Of a DNA stretch of 26,291 nucleotides, positions 1-7,253 are shown piece after piece (positions within the stretch are counted from its first letter, which is position 1; each line of letters starts with the position of its first letter). A model generated the notes under the pieces. It had not been told where the DNA came from and made no database searches. It saw nothing but the letters and a program-made list of their open reading frames with translations. Source of the stretch: CAZAKZ01 sp964485695 (GTDB lineage Bacteria; Planctomycetota; JAFGQW01); NCBI GenBank assembly GCA_964485695.1, contig CAZAKZ010000077.1, positions 1 to 26,291 of the forward strand, given 5' to 3'. The translations under genes were made by a program, and so were the position numbers.

Positions 1-348
1 AAAAATTGGTGGACAGCCTCGCTGAAAATCGGTTTATGCAACAACAACTAACTATATACCATCCCAGGCAAACCATGTCCATCGAGACCTGTAGGATGGT
101 GATGTTCACGGTATGGACTTTCGCTCCGGGTGCACCCGGATGGTGTGGTCGTGAACCAAGGCAGAGCGGAAGCGCGATCGGTCGATTTCGAGGGAGCACA
201 AGAGAACGGATAGCCTGGATAATCACGATTTGAGCCGATCCAGTGTACCAACGGTGGGGTGCGTGTCAAGAATGGCTGCCCCATGCATCGCAAGCCGTCA
301 TGAAGGTCTGTGGCAAAACGGTTCCCCCTTGGGCTATAATTCCCCACC
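1..348. other. Upstream stretch with no supported gene
   Basis: Neither strand gives a reading frame with convincing protein character. The short open frames here (about 75 codons on plus, 100 on minus) have no recognisable motif and no ribosome binding site. No tRNA-like cloverleaf or obvious terminator was seen. The only functional element I can support is the promoter-like sequence immediately before cinA at its right end. Confidence 0.5.
310..340 (+). promoter_or_regulatory. Putative cinA promoter, probably giving a leaderless mRNA
   Basis: A perfect -10 hexamer TATAAT lies at 335-340, eight bases before the cinA ATG at 349. A weak -35 candidate (GTGGCA, 310-315, 4 of 6 matches) sits 19 bp upstream. 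Transcription from this box would begin almost on the start codon. The stretch before the ATG has no Shine-Dalgarno sequence, which fits a leaderless transcript. The -10 match is seen; the leaderless reading is inference. Confidence 0.5.
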
Positions 349-1599
349 ATGAAGGTCTATCTGCTGAGCATCGGAACGGAACTCACCACCGGCCAGGTCA
401 ACGACACCAATGCGGCCTGGCTCTCGGCCAGGATGAGCGAGCGGGGAATCCGCGTTGTGGGTCACACCACTCTTCCCGACGACGTCGACCTCATTCGCAA
501 CACCCTGGCACGGATCACCGCGGACCACGACATGGTGGTCATCACGGGGGGCCTCGGACCGACCGAGGACGACCTGACCCGGTTCGCCCTGGCCGGGGTC
601 ATGGGCGTGGAGCTGGTGACGGACCTCGATCTGCTCGCGCACATCCGCCGCTTCTTCTCGGTGCGGGACCGGCCCATGCCCCCGGCCAACGAAGTCCAGG
701 CCAGGATACCCGAAGGGGCCCGACCGCTCATGAATCCCTGCGGCACGGCGCCTGGCATCCACGCCCGCATCCAGGAGGCCGAAGTGTTCTCCCTGCCCGG
801 GGTGCCGCGGGAGATGAAGCGCATGTTCGAGGAAAAGGTGCTCCCGCTCGTGGTCGCCGCCACCGGCACCGAAGCCACGGTGTCCACCGTCCTGCACACG
901 TTCGGGTCCACCGAGAGCGAGATCGGAGAGAAGGTGAGAGACCTCATGGTACGGGGTCGGAATCCGGACGTGGGCACCACTGCCGGAGGCGGCCTCATCT
1001 CGATCCGCATCCAGGCCCGGGGCGATACCCCCGAGGCCGCTCGGGCACTCCTGGAAAAGGATGCGGCCGAGGTGGAGGCGCGTCTCTCCAGGTACGTCTT
1101 CGGCCGGGACCACGAGACCCAGGCCGTGGTGGTGGCGCGTCTTCTCACCCAGCACCGCGCCACCCTCTCCACGGCGGAGAGCTGCACCGGCGGCCTCGTC
1201 GCCAAGTACCTCACCGATGTTCCCGGCAGCAGTTCCTATCTGATCCAGGGCGTGGTGAGCTACTCGAACGAGGCCAAGACCCGGCTCCTCGCCGTCCCCC
1301 CCGAGATGATCGAAACCCACGGGGCCGTGAGCCCGGAGGTGGCCGAGGCCATGGCCGTAGGTTCCCGCACCTTGAGCAACACGGACTATGCCCTGAGTCT
1401 CACCGGCATCGCAGGCCCCACCGGCGGCACCGACTTGAAACCAATCGGCCTGGTCTACATCGGCCTGGCCCATGCGGGCAGTACCACGGTGAAGGAGATC
1501 CGGTGCGGCCGGCACCTTGCCAGAAACGAGATCCGTGAGCGGGCCGCCAATGCAGCGCTCAATCTACTCCGACGCAAGCTGCTGGAATCCGGCGACTGA
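349..1599 (+). CDS. cinA: CinA family protein (MoCF-biosynthesis domain plus nicotinamide-nucleotide amidase domain)
   Basis: This 416-residue protein has the two-domain layout and length of full CinA. Residues 1 to about 170 form a MoCF_biosynth (MogA/MoeA-like) domain opening with a GTEL segment, with the binding-loop motif GGLGPTEDD at 67-75. Residues from about 255 form the CinA C-terminal domain, with STAESCTGG near 272-280 and a conserved TGIAGPTGG segment further on. In characterised relatives the C-terminal domain deamidates nicotinamide mononucleotide (pyridine nucleotide salvage) and the N-terminal domain has ADP-ribose pyrophosphatase-type activity; these activities are family knowledge. 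The ATG at 349 is preferred because it begins the conserved MKVYLLSIGTEL start and lies directly after a -10 box. The gene stands alone, convergent with the beta-helix array. The cytoplasmic protein has no visible defect. Confidence 0.95.
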   Translation: MKVYLLSIGTELTTGQVNDTNAAWLSARMSERGIRVVGHTTLPDDVDLIRNTLARITADHDMVVITGGLGPTEDDLTRFALAGVMGVELVTDLDLLAHIRRFFSVRDRPMPPANEVQARIPEGARPLMNPCGTAPGIHARIQEAEVFSLPGVPREMKRMFEEKVLPLVVAATGTEATVSTVLHTFGSTESEIGEKVRDLMVRGRNPDVGTTAGGGLISIRIQARGDTPEAARALLEKDAAEVEARLSRYVFGRDHETQAVVVARLLTQHRATLSTAESCTGGLVAKYLTDVPGSSSYLIQGVVSYSNEAKTRLLAVPPEMIETHGAVSPEVAEAMAVGSRTLSNTDYALSLTGIAGPTGGTDLKPIGLVYIGLAHAGSTTVKEIRCGRHLARNEIRERAANAALNLLRRKLLESGD

Positions 1600-1607
1600 G
1601 TGGTTGG

Positions 1608-1636
1608 TCCCCCCCCCGACGATACCAGGGGGGGGA
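1608..1636. terminator. C-run/G-run hairpin between convergent genes
   Basis: Nine C (1609-1617) and eight G (1628-1635), extended by a T-A pair, can form a GC-only stem of 8-9 bp with a loop of about 10 nt. It lies 9 nt after the cinA stop and 11 nt beyond the end of the minus-strand gene, so it could serve both. No clear U-tract follows on either strand, so intrinsic termination is plausible rather than certain. Confidence 0.5.
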
Positions 1637-1646
1637 TTCCGTATTT

Positions 1647-3209
1647 CTACATGATGGTGAAGATGAAGGAGTTGCTGATGGACTGGATGTTGGACGGCGC
1701 GCCCGGCTTGAGGGTCAGGAAGGCACTGTAGATCCGGATGCCCTTGATTCCCGGCAGATTCGGAATGTTGATCTTGGCCGTGGCCTTGCCGTTCGCGTCC
1801 AGGATGCCGGCGTAGTTCTGGAAAATCATGGGCAGGTATCCGTTCACCGAAGCATCCAGCAAGGCGTCCAGGCTGAGGTTGAGCAAACGGGTGTCGATGG
1901 GGATGGGGCCCCCACCGAGGGAGCTGCCCACCACGTACGGCAGGCCCGCGTCGCTGGGTGCGCTCAGGCTCAGGATTAGAGTGGAGCCCGGCTGGCCGCT
2001 GCCAGAACCGGTGATGGTGATGGCCACCTCGTCGGCGCCGATGTCCACCAGGGCGGCCGGACGGGCATGGCCCTCGAAGTCAGTGGCGACCTTGTAGTTC
2101 GCATTGTAGGAGATCCAGGGCCCGGCCACGTAGTTGGTGGTCCCGCCGTCCAGGCACGGGGAGCCGCCCTTCAGGTGGATGTCGTACGGCGCTGTCATGC
2201 TCGTAAGCCCGGGATCCGACTCGATGCTGTTGTCGTCCCACCGGGCCTGGGCGAAAGTGGGCCAGGGTTTAGAAGCGGTCTGGGGAACCAGGGTTGTCCT
2301 GTTGGCGTTGAAGTAGGTCTTCCACTGGGCCAGGGTGCCCTTGGTGAACGCTGTGCCGCCCTCGAGCTCGCAGGCCTTGCCGTTGGGTGCGTAGAAGCAG
2401 TTATAGTCCGCGTCGTTGTACTCCAAAAGGCCGCTGCGGTGGCCGTACTTGATGCACACACCGGTGCCCGTGTTCACCACGACGTTGTTCCGGAAGGAGT
2501 TGGCCCGGGACCAGGCGCAGCAGCCGCCCAGATGCACCGCGTTCTGGCTGGTATTGACGATGATGGTGTTGTGCCAGAACATGATGCCGTACCCGCTCAC
2601 GTTGAGGTAGGCTCCGAGGCCGGTGGCGCTGCAGCTGTGGAGGAAGCAGTTCTGGAAGAGGCAGTCGGAGTCGTTGGCATTGTAGGGCGCCAGGAGGCGG
2701 CTGGCAGTTCCCTTGCCGTCGATCTCGCAGGCATCGAACACACTCCGGTCCATGCCCTGGGAGTAGACCACGTAGCTTCCGCCGCTGAACTTGCAGTTCT
2801 TGAAGGTATTGTCATCGGACTGGTTGCTGTAGAGGCACCGAGATCCTGAAGTGTCAAAGTGGAGGTTTTCAAAGATGTAGAACTTGCAACTATTCAGCGT
2901 GATGCAGTTTGTCCCGCCGGCATTGATGACCGCCGGAGCACCGGTTGCAATGAAGGTTATTGTGTTGGTGGCCGAAGCACCGGAGGCTGCGTTGAAGTTC
3001 AACGCTTCGTTGAAGGTGGTCGAGGCCACGGTGAACACCACCGGGCCGTTGACGCCGGCGCTCAGTGCGCTCGCGGCCGCTGCGAACGTGGTGTAGTTCC
3101 TGGACCCGGAGCCGTTGGGATCGACGGTGTAGCTCCCACTTAACTGGGCCGTGGAAATGCACCCCAATGCGAGCACGAGCATGGCGCTGAACAGGATCCT
3201 GCTTTTCAT
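1647..3209 (-). CDS. Secreted right-handed parallel beta-helix protein, array copy 1 (short form)
   Basis: This 520-residue protein opens with a signal peptide (about 1-22, ending STAQ), then the shared SGSYTVDPNGSGSRNYTTF motif. A Cys/Asn-rich beta-helix follows, with repeating coils of the F-x-N-C-x-F type and a conserved GGCCAWSRANSFRNN coil. A cap segment ends in VDIGADE, and a C-terminal domain of about 120 residues closes the protein. The start is set by MKSRIL with AAGGAG seven to eight bases upstream; the open frame extends 31 codons further but has no such site. Compared with its four neighbours it lacks about 33 residues in the first half of the helix (one to two coils) and carries a few extra residues before QARWDDN. 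The fold suggests a carbohydrate-binding or surface role. No catalytic site is recognised, so function is unknown. Confidence 0.88.
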   Translation of the reverse strand: MKSRILFSAMLVLALGCISTAQLSGSYTVDPNGSGSRNYTTFAAAASALSAGVNGPVVFTVASTTFNEALNFNAASGASATNTITFIATGAPAVINAGGTNCITLNSCKFYIFENLHFDTSGSRCLYSNQSDDNTFKNCKFSGGSYVVYSQGMDRSVFDACEIDGKGTASRLLAPYNANDSDCLFQNCFLHSCSATGLGAYLNVSGYGIMFWHNTIIVNTSQNAVHLGGCCAWSRANSFRNNVVVNTGTGVCIKYGHRSGLLEYNDADYNCFYAPNGKACELEGGTAFTKGTLAQWKTYFNANRTTLVPQTASKPWPTFAQARWDDNSIESDPGLTSMTAPYDIHLKGGSPCLDGGTTNYVAGPWISYNANYKVATDFEGHARPAALVDIGADEVAITITGSGSGQPGSTLILSLSAPSDAGLPYVVGSSLGGGPIPIDTRLLNLSLDALLDASVNGYLPMIFQNYAGILDANGKATAKINIPNLPGIKGIRIYSAFLTLKPGAPSNIQSISNSFIFTIM

Positions 3210-3313
3210 GAGATTCTCCTTCGTATCGTGGATTGAAACTGGACGTGTTTCCCCGCGAGGGTTCCTTTCCTTGTCTCTGATACAGTCGAAGTCGATTGGC
3301 ATCAGGAGTCTTC

Positions 3314-3342
3314 ATGGTAAGAATCCGTTGCCTGTATGTAAA
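3314..3342 (-). promoter_or_regulatory. Promoter of beta-helix gene 1
   Basis: On the minus strand a -35 TTTACA (3337-3342) and a -10 TACCAT (3314-3319) are separated by exactly 17 bp. The same two hexamers with the same spacing occur before beta-helix gene 2, and the flanking GTCCTTTACA is conserved. The predicted start near 3307 leaves a leader of about 98 nt before the ATG. Confidence 0.6.
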
Positions 3343-3393
3343 GGACATTCCCGGCATGAAGGATAAACGCTGACATGTCGCGTGGGTGTGGAA

Positions 3394-3429
3394 CGAACCA
3401 CCCCCGCCTAAGACGGCGGGAGTGGTTCG
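3394..3429 (-). terminator. Strong hairpin after beta-helix gene 2
   Basis: Arms 3394-3401 and 3422-3429 (8 bp) plus 3403-3408 and 3415-3420 (6 bp) flank one C/A mismatch and a 6-nt loop. It begins 7 nt after the stop of gene 2. No U-tract follows on the minus strand, so it may be a processed or stabilising 3' end rather than a classical intrinsic terminator. Confidence 0.55.
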
Positions 3430-3435
3430 ATCTTG

Positions 3436-5091
3436 CTACGTGATTGTGAAGATGAAGGAGTTGCTGATGGACTGAATGTTGGACGGCGCGCCCGGCTTGA
3501 GGGTCAGGAAGGCGCTGTGGATCCGGACGCCCTTCAGCCCCGGCAGATTCGGGATGTTGATCTTGGCCGTGGCCCTTCCGTTCGCGTCCAGATTGCCGGC
3601 GTAGTTCTGGAAGACCATGGGCAGGTAGCCGTTCACCGACGCGTCCAGCAAGGCATCCAGGCTGAGGTTGAGCCACCGGGTGTCGATGGGGATGGGGCCC
3701 CCACCGAGGGAGCTACCCACCACGTAGGGCAGGCCCGCGTCGCTGGGCGCGCTCAGGGTCAGGGTGATGGCGGTTCCCGGCTGACCGCTGCCGGAACCGG
3801 TGATGGTGATGACCACCTCGTCGGCGCCGATGTCCACCAAGGTGGCAGGACGGACATGGCCTTCGAAGTCGGTGGCGACCTTGTAATTCGGATTGTATGA
3901 GATCCAGGAACCCGCCACGTACTGTATGGTGCCGCCGTCGAGGCAGGGTGAGCTGCCCTTCAGGTGGATGTCGTATGGCGCCGTCATGCTCACCAGCCCG
4001 GGATCCGACTCGATGCTGTTGTCGTCCCACCGGGCCTGCGCCGGGGTAGGCCCGCCCGTGGGGACCAGAGTGTTCCTGTTGGCGTTGAAGTAGGTCTTCC
4101 ACTGGGCCAGGGTGCCCTTGGTGAACGTGGTGCCGCCCTCGAGCTCGCAGGCCTTGCCGTTGGGCGCGTAGTAGCAGTTGTAGTCGGCGTCGTTGAATTC
4201 GAGGAGGTTACTCCTGGCGCCGTACTTGATGCACACGCCGGTGCCCGTGTTCACCACGATGTTGTTCCGGAAGGAGTTGGCCCGGGACCAGGCGCAGCAG
4301 CCGCCCAGGTGCACCGCGTTCTGGCTGGTGTTGACGATGATGGTGTTGTGCCAGAACATGCCGCCGTACTGGCTCAGGTTGATGTAGACGCCGAGGCCGG
4401 TAGGACCGCTGCTGTGGATGAAGCAGTTCTCGTAGAGGTTGTCGGCATCGTTGGAGTTGTAGGGGGCGATGATGCGGCTCGCCTGTCCCTTGCCGTCAAA
4501 CTCGCAGCCAGAGAACACGTTTCTGTTCATCTGCTGGGAGTACATTACCCATCCACCGCCCGCGAACACGCAATTCTCGAACCGGCAGTCGTTGGGGTAG
4601 TAGAGATACACGGTCCGGACCGATGAGGAGGAAGTGGCACCCGCTTCGATCTTGCAGTTCTTGAAGGTGCAGAACGTGGCCCGGGTGGCGGACGGACCCG
4701 TCAGGTAAAGACCGTAGCGTGTGAAGTTCTTGACCTCGAGATTATCAAAAATGAGGTACGAGCATGCAGCGTTCAAGGTGAGGCCGTCCTGGCCGTTGTT
4801 GGCGTCGATGATCGCGGGCGTCCCCACCGCCTGGAAGGTGACGGTGTTGGTTGCAGAGACTCCCGTGACCGGGTTGATGAGCACGGCCTCCTTGAATGTC
4901 GTCGACGCCACGGTGAACACCACTGGACCGCTGACGCCGCCACCAAGGGCACTCACGGCCGCGGAGAATGTGGTGTAGTTGGTCGGCCCGGAACCGTTGG
5001 GATCGATGGTGTAGCTCCCGCTCAGCTGGGCCGTGGAGATACACGCCAGCACGAGCACGAGCATGGCACCGAACAGAATCTTGCCTTTCAT
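3436..5091 (-). CDS. Secreted right-handed parallel beta-helix protein, array copy 2
   Basis: A 551-residue secreted protein. The signal peptide covers about 1-22 (MKGKILFGAM... to STAQ), followed by GSYTIDPNGSGPTNYTTF and a VVFTVASTTFKEA strand typical of the N-terminal cap. The long beta-helix contains coils such as FKNCKIEAG, FENCVFAGG, FSGCEFDGKG and YENCFIHSSG, then the invariant GGCCAWSRANSFRNN coil and the SPCLDGGT...VDIGADE cap. A C-terminal beta-rich domain (about 430-551) follows. The ATG at 5091 is chosen for its AAAGGAG site and signal peptide; 24 in-frame codons upstream lack both. It is closest to copy 1 in the middle region and shares its promoter type. A substrate or binding partner cannot be read from the sequence. 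The stacked Cys and Asn suggest a ladder inside or on the helix. Confidence 0.9.
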   Translation of the reverse strand: MKGKILFGAMLVLVLACISTAQLSGSYTIDPNGSGPTNYTTFSAAVSALGGGVSGPVVFTVASTTFKEAVLINPVTGVSATNTVTFQAVGTPAIIDANNGQDGLTLNAACSYLIFDNLEVKNFTRYGLYLTGPSATRATFCTFKNCKIEAGATSSSSVRTVYLYYPNDCRFENCVFAGGGWVMYSQQMNRNVFSGCEFDGKGQASRIIAPYNSNDADNLYENCFIHSSGPTGLGVYINLSQYGGMFWHNTIIVNTSQNAVHLGGCCAWSRANSFRNNIVVNTGTGVCIKYGARSNLLEFNDADYNCYYAPNGKACELEGGTTFTKGTLAQWKTYFNANRNTLVPTGGPTPAQARWDDNSIESDPGLVSMTAPYDIHLKGSSPCLDGGTIQYVAGSWISYNPNYKVATDFEGHVRPATLVDIGADEVVITITGSGSGQPGTAITLTLSAPSDAGLPYVVGSSLGGGPIPIDTRWLNLSLDALLDASVNGYLPMVFQNYAGNLDANGRATAKINIPNLPGLKGVRIHSAFLTLKPGAPSNIQSISNSFIFTIT

Positions 5092-5197
5092 GGTATTCTC
5101 CTTTGTGTGAACCTGGATGAGGCGATTGATGTTGCCCCCGGAAGAAATCAATCTTCGTCTCATCTACAGTGGAAACGGATACTCTCCTGAAGAATTC

Positions 5198-5226
5198 ATG
5201 GTATTAACTCCCGGCCTGCCTGTAAA
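5198..5226 (-). promoter_or_regulatory. Promoter of beta-helix gene 2
   Basis: On the minus strand -35 TTTACA (5221-5226) and -10 TACCAT (5198-5203) have a 17-bp spacer, identical hexamers to those before gene 1 and in the same relative place. The predicted leader is about 100 nt. Conservation between two copies is the main support. Confidence 0.6.
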
Positions 5227-5269
5227 GGACCTGTCGTACAAATTCCGGCCACCGGGTGGGTGAGAAACA

Positions 5270-5299
5270 GAGAACCCCCGCCCGAGGGCGGGAGTTCTC
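5270..5299 (-). terminator. Hairpin after beta-helix gene 3
   Basis: GAGAAC/GTTCTC outer arms (5270-5275, 5294-5299) and CCCGCCC/GGGCGGG inner arms (5277-5283, 5286-5292) flank a single C/A mismatch, as in the hairpin after gene 2. It starts 8 nt beyond the stop of gene 3. No U-tract is present. Confidence 0.55.
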
Positions 5300-5307
5300 C
5301 ATTCTTG

Positions 5308-6957
5308 CTACATGATGGTGAAGATGAAGGAATTGCTGATGGACTGGATGTTGGACGGCGCACCCACCTTGAGGGTCAGGAAGGCGCTGTAGATCCGGAT
5401 GCCTGTGATTCCCGGCAGGTTCGGGATGTTGATCTTGGCCATGGCCTTGCCGCTTGCGTCCAGATTGCCGGCGTAGTTCTGGAACACCGTGGGCAGGTAG
5501 CCGTTCACCGAAGCATCCAGCAAGGCGTCCAGGCTGAGGTTGAGCCAACGGGTGTCGATGGGGATGGGGCCCCCACCGAGGGAGCTGCCCACCACGTACG
5601 GCAAGCCCGCGTCGCTGGGTGCGCTCAGGCTCAGGGTGAGCGTGGTACCCGGCTTACCGCTGCCTGAGCCGGTGATGGTGATGACCACCTCGTCGGCGCC
5701 GATGTCCACCAGGGTGGCCGGACGGGTATGGCCCTCGAAGTCGTCGGCGGTCTTGTAATTCGCATTGTAGGAGACCCAGGCACCGGCGATGTAGTTGGTG
5801 GTGCCTCCGTCCAGGCACGGGGAATTGCCCTTCAGGTGGATGTCGTACGGCGCCGTCATGCTCACCAGCCCGGGATCCATTTCGATGCTGTTCTGGTCGT
5901 AGTTGGTACCGCCGCCCCCGCTGATGAGACTCGGATTCTTGGCCAGATAGGCCTTCCACTGGGCCAGGCTGCCCCGGGAGAAGCCGGTGTGAGCTCTTTC
6001 GAGCATGATGGCTCCCGCCGTGGCGTTGGGTGCATAGTAGCAGTTGTAGTCCAGGTCGTTGTAGTCCAGGACGGTGCCGCTGAATCCGTACTTGGTCGCC
6101 GGGCCGGTGCCCAGGTTCACGATGATGTTGTTGCGCCAGACCTGGCACCGGGACCAGGCGCAGCAGCTTCCCATGAAGACAGCCTCGCCCGACGTCTTCA
6201 TGATGACGGTGTTGTGGAAGAACAGGTTGCCGTACTGGCTCCAGTTGAAGTAGAGGCCGCGTCCGCTGGGGCCGCAGTCGTGGAAGAAGTTGTTCTCCCA
6301 GAGATTGTTGGCGTCATTGGAGTTGAAAGGGGCGATGAGGTAAGACGACATGTTCTTGCCGTCGAACTCGCAGCGGCGAATGAAGCACCGGTTGATCTGC
6401 TGGGTGTAGAAAGACCAGCCGCCGCCGGCGAACACGCAGTCCTCGAACGTCATGTCGTTACAGTAGTTGAGAAATGCGGATCGAACCGAGGAGGACGTGG
6501 ACCCCGGTGCGTCGAACATGCAGTTCCTGAAGGTGCAGAAGCTGGCCTTGGCGGAGGATGGGCCCGCGACGTTCAGGGCATAGGAGGTCATGTTCTTGCA
6601 CTCGAGGTTGTCGAATACGAGATAGCTGCATGCTCCGGTGAGGGTCAGACCGTTCGCCCCCCCGTTTGCGTCTAGGACGGCCGGGTTTCCAACGGCCTGG
6701 AAGGTGACGGTGTTGGTGCTGGACACACCCGTGACCGGATTGACGGTCACCGACTCCTTGAATGTGGTCGAGGCTGCCGTGAACACCACCGGGCCACTGA
6801 CGCCGCTCGAGAGGGCGCTCACGGCCGCGGCAAACGTCTTGTAGTTGGTCGGCCCCGAACCGTTGGGATCGATGGTGTAGCTCCCGCTCAGCTGAGCCGT
6901 GGACATACACGCCAGGGTGAGCACCGCCAGTGTGCTCAGCAGGACTTTGCCCTTCAT
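5308..6957 (-). CDS. Secreted right-handed parallel beta-helix protein, array copy 3
   Basis: A 549-residue protein with the family plan: signal peptide (about 1-22, MKGKVLLSTL... to STAQ), GSYTIDPNGSGPTNYKTF, Cys-rich beta-helix, VDIGADE cap and shared C-terminal domain. It is the most divergent copy in the second half of the helix. The invariant coil reads GSCCAWSRCQVWRNN, the GVCIKYG strand of copies 1 and 2 becomes GPATKYG, and the ACELEGG segment is replaced by AGAIMLERAH. The ATG at 6957 has AAGGAG about nine bases upstream; the open frame extends eight further codons without a better site. The leader is about 140 nt and carries a block shared with copy 4. A surface or secreted location is inferred from the signal peptide; the molecular function is not known. 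Confidence 0.9.
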   Translation of the reverse strand: MKGKVLLSTLAVLTLACMSTAQLSGSYTIDPNGSGPTNYKTFAAAVSALSSGVSGPVVFTAASTTFKESVTVNPVTGVSSTNTVTFQAVGNPAVLDANGGANGLTLTGACSYLVFDNLECKNMTSYALNVAGPSSAKASFCTFRNCMFDAPGSTSSSVRSAFLNYCNDMTFEDCVFAGGGWSFYTQQINRCFIRRCEFDGKNMSSYLIAPFNSNDANNLWENNFFHDCGPSGRGLYFNWSQYGNLFFHNTVIMKTSGEAVFMGSCCAWSRCQVWRNNIIVNLGTGPATKYGFSGTVLDYNDLDYNCYYAPNATAGAIMLERAHTGFSRGSLAQWKAYLAKNPSLISGGGGTNYDQNSIEMDPGLVSMTAPYDIHLKGNSPCLDGGTTNYIAGAWVSYNANYKTADDFEGHTRPATLVDIGADEVVITITGSGSGKPGTTLTLSLSAPSDAGLPYVVGSSLGGGPIPIDTRWLNLSLDALLDASVNGYLPTVFQNYAGNLDASGKAMAKINIPNLPGITGIRIYSAFLTLKVGAPSNIQSISNSFIFTIM

Positions 6958-7036
6958 GATGAGGTTCTCCTTTCGGAACAAGAACTCGATGCCTGATGTA
7001 TCCCTTACCCGGGAGACTGTCCTGAATCTGGATACA

Positions 7037-7086
7037 AGGCGAAAACGACTGTCCTTCTCAGATCTGGATTTGCTGCATGATCTCCA
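7037..7086 (-). promoter_or_regulatory. Conserved leader block, copy 3
   Basis: This 50-bp block in the 5' leader of beta-helix gene 3 matches 8995-9044 in the leader of gene 4 at 43 of 50 positions, counted by eye. It lies between the predicted -10 box and the ribosome binding site. It could be a regulatory RNA element, or merely a remnant of the duplication; no stable fold was obvious. Confidence 0.4.
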
Positions 7087-7106
7087 GAAGTTTACTTACA
7101 GTCCGG

Positions 7107-7134
7107 ATTGTATCCTATTCGTAGATAATATTCA
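7107..7134 (-). promoter_or_regulatory. Promoter of beta-helix gene 3
   Basis: A minus-strand -10 TACAAT (7107-7112) lies 16 bp downstream of a weak -35 TGAATA (7129-7134). The -10 and flanks are conserved in the matching place before gene 4, where the -35 is better. The predicted leader is about 140 nt. Confidence 0.5.
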
Positions 7135-7183
7135 CCTGCAATTCTCCCTTTTGGTCGTTCCTGCGTGGCACCTCTGCCCGGAT

Positions 7184-7215
7184 AAAAAAATCCCCGCCGA
7201 TTCCGGCGGGGATTT
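7184..7215 (-). terminator. Intrinsic terminator of beta-helix gene 4
   Basis: Perfect 12-bp arms 7188-7199 and 7204-7215 enclose a 4-nt loop. On the minus strand a run of seven U (7184-7190) follows the stem, the classic Rho-independent form. It is about 40 nt after the stop of gene 4 and upstream of the promoter of gene 3, insulating the two. Confidence 0.88.
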
Positions 7216-7253
7216 CAAGAATCTCGACCCCTATGATGGGGCCGGCTACACGA

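Noticed and set aside
298..357. 11-bp direct repeat CATGAAGGTCT before and at the cinA start
   Set aside because: Only two copies 50 bp apart; the upstream ATG is not in the coding frame with a family start, so probably chance.
243..1538. Long open frames on both strands within cinA
   Set aside because: They are Arg/Gly/His-rich shadows; the cinA frame has every family motif.
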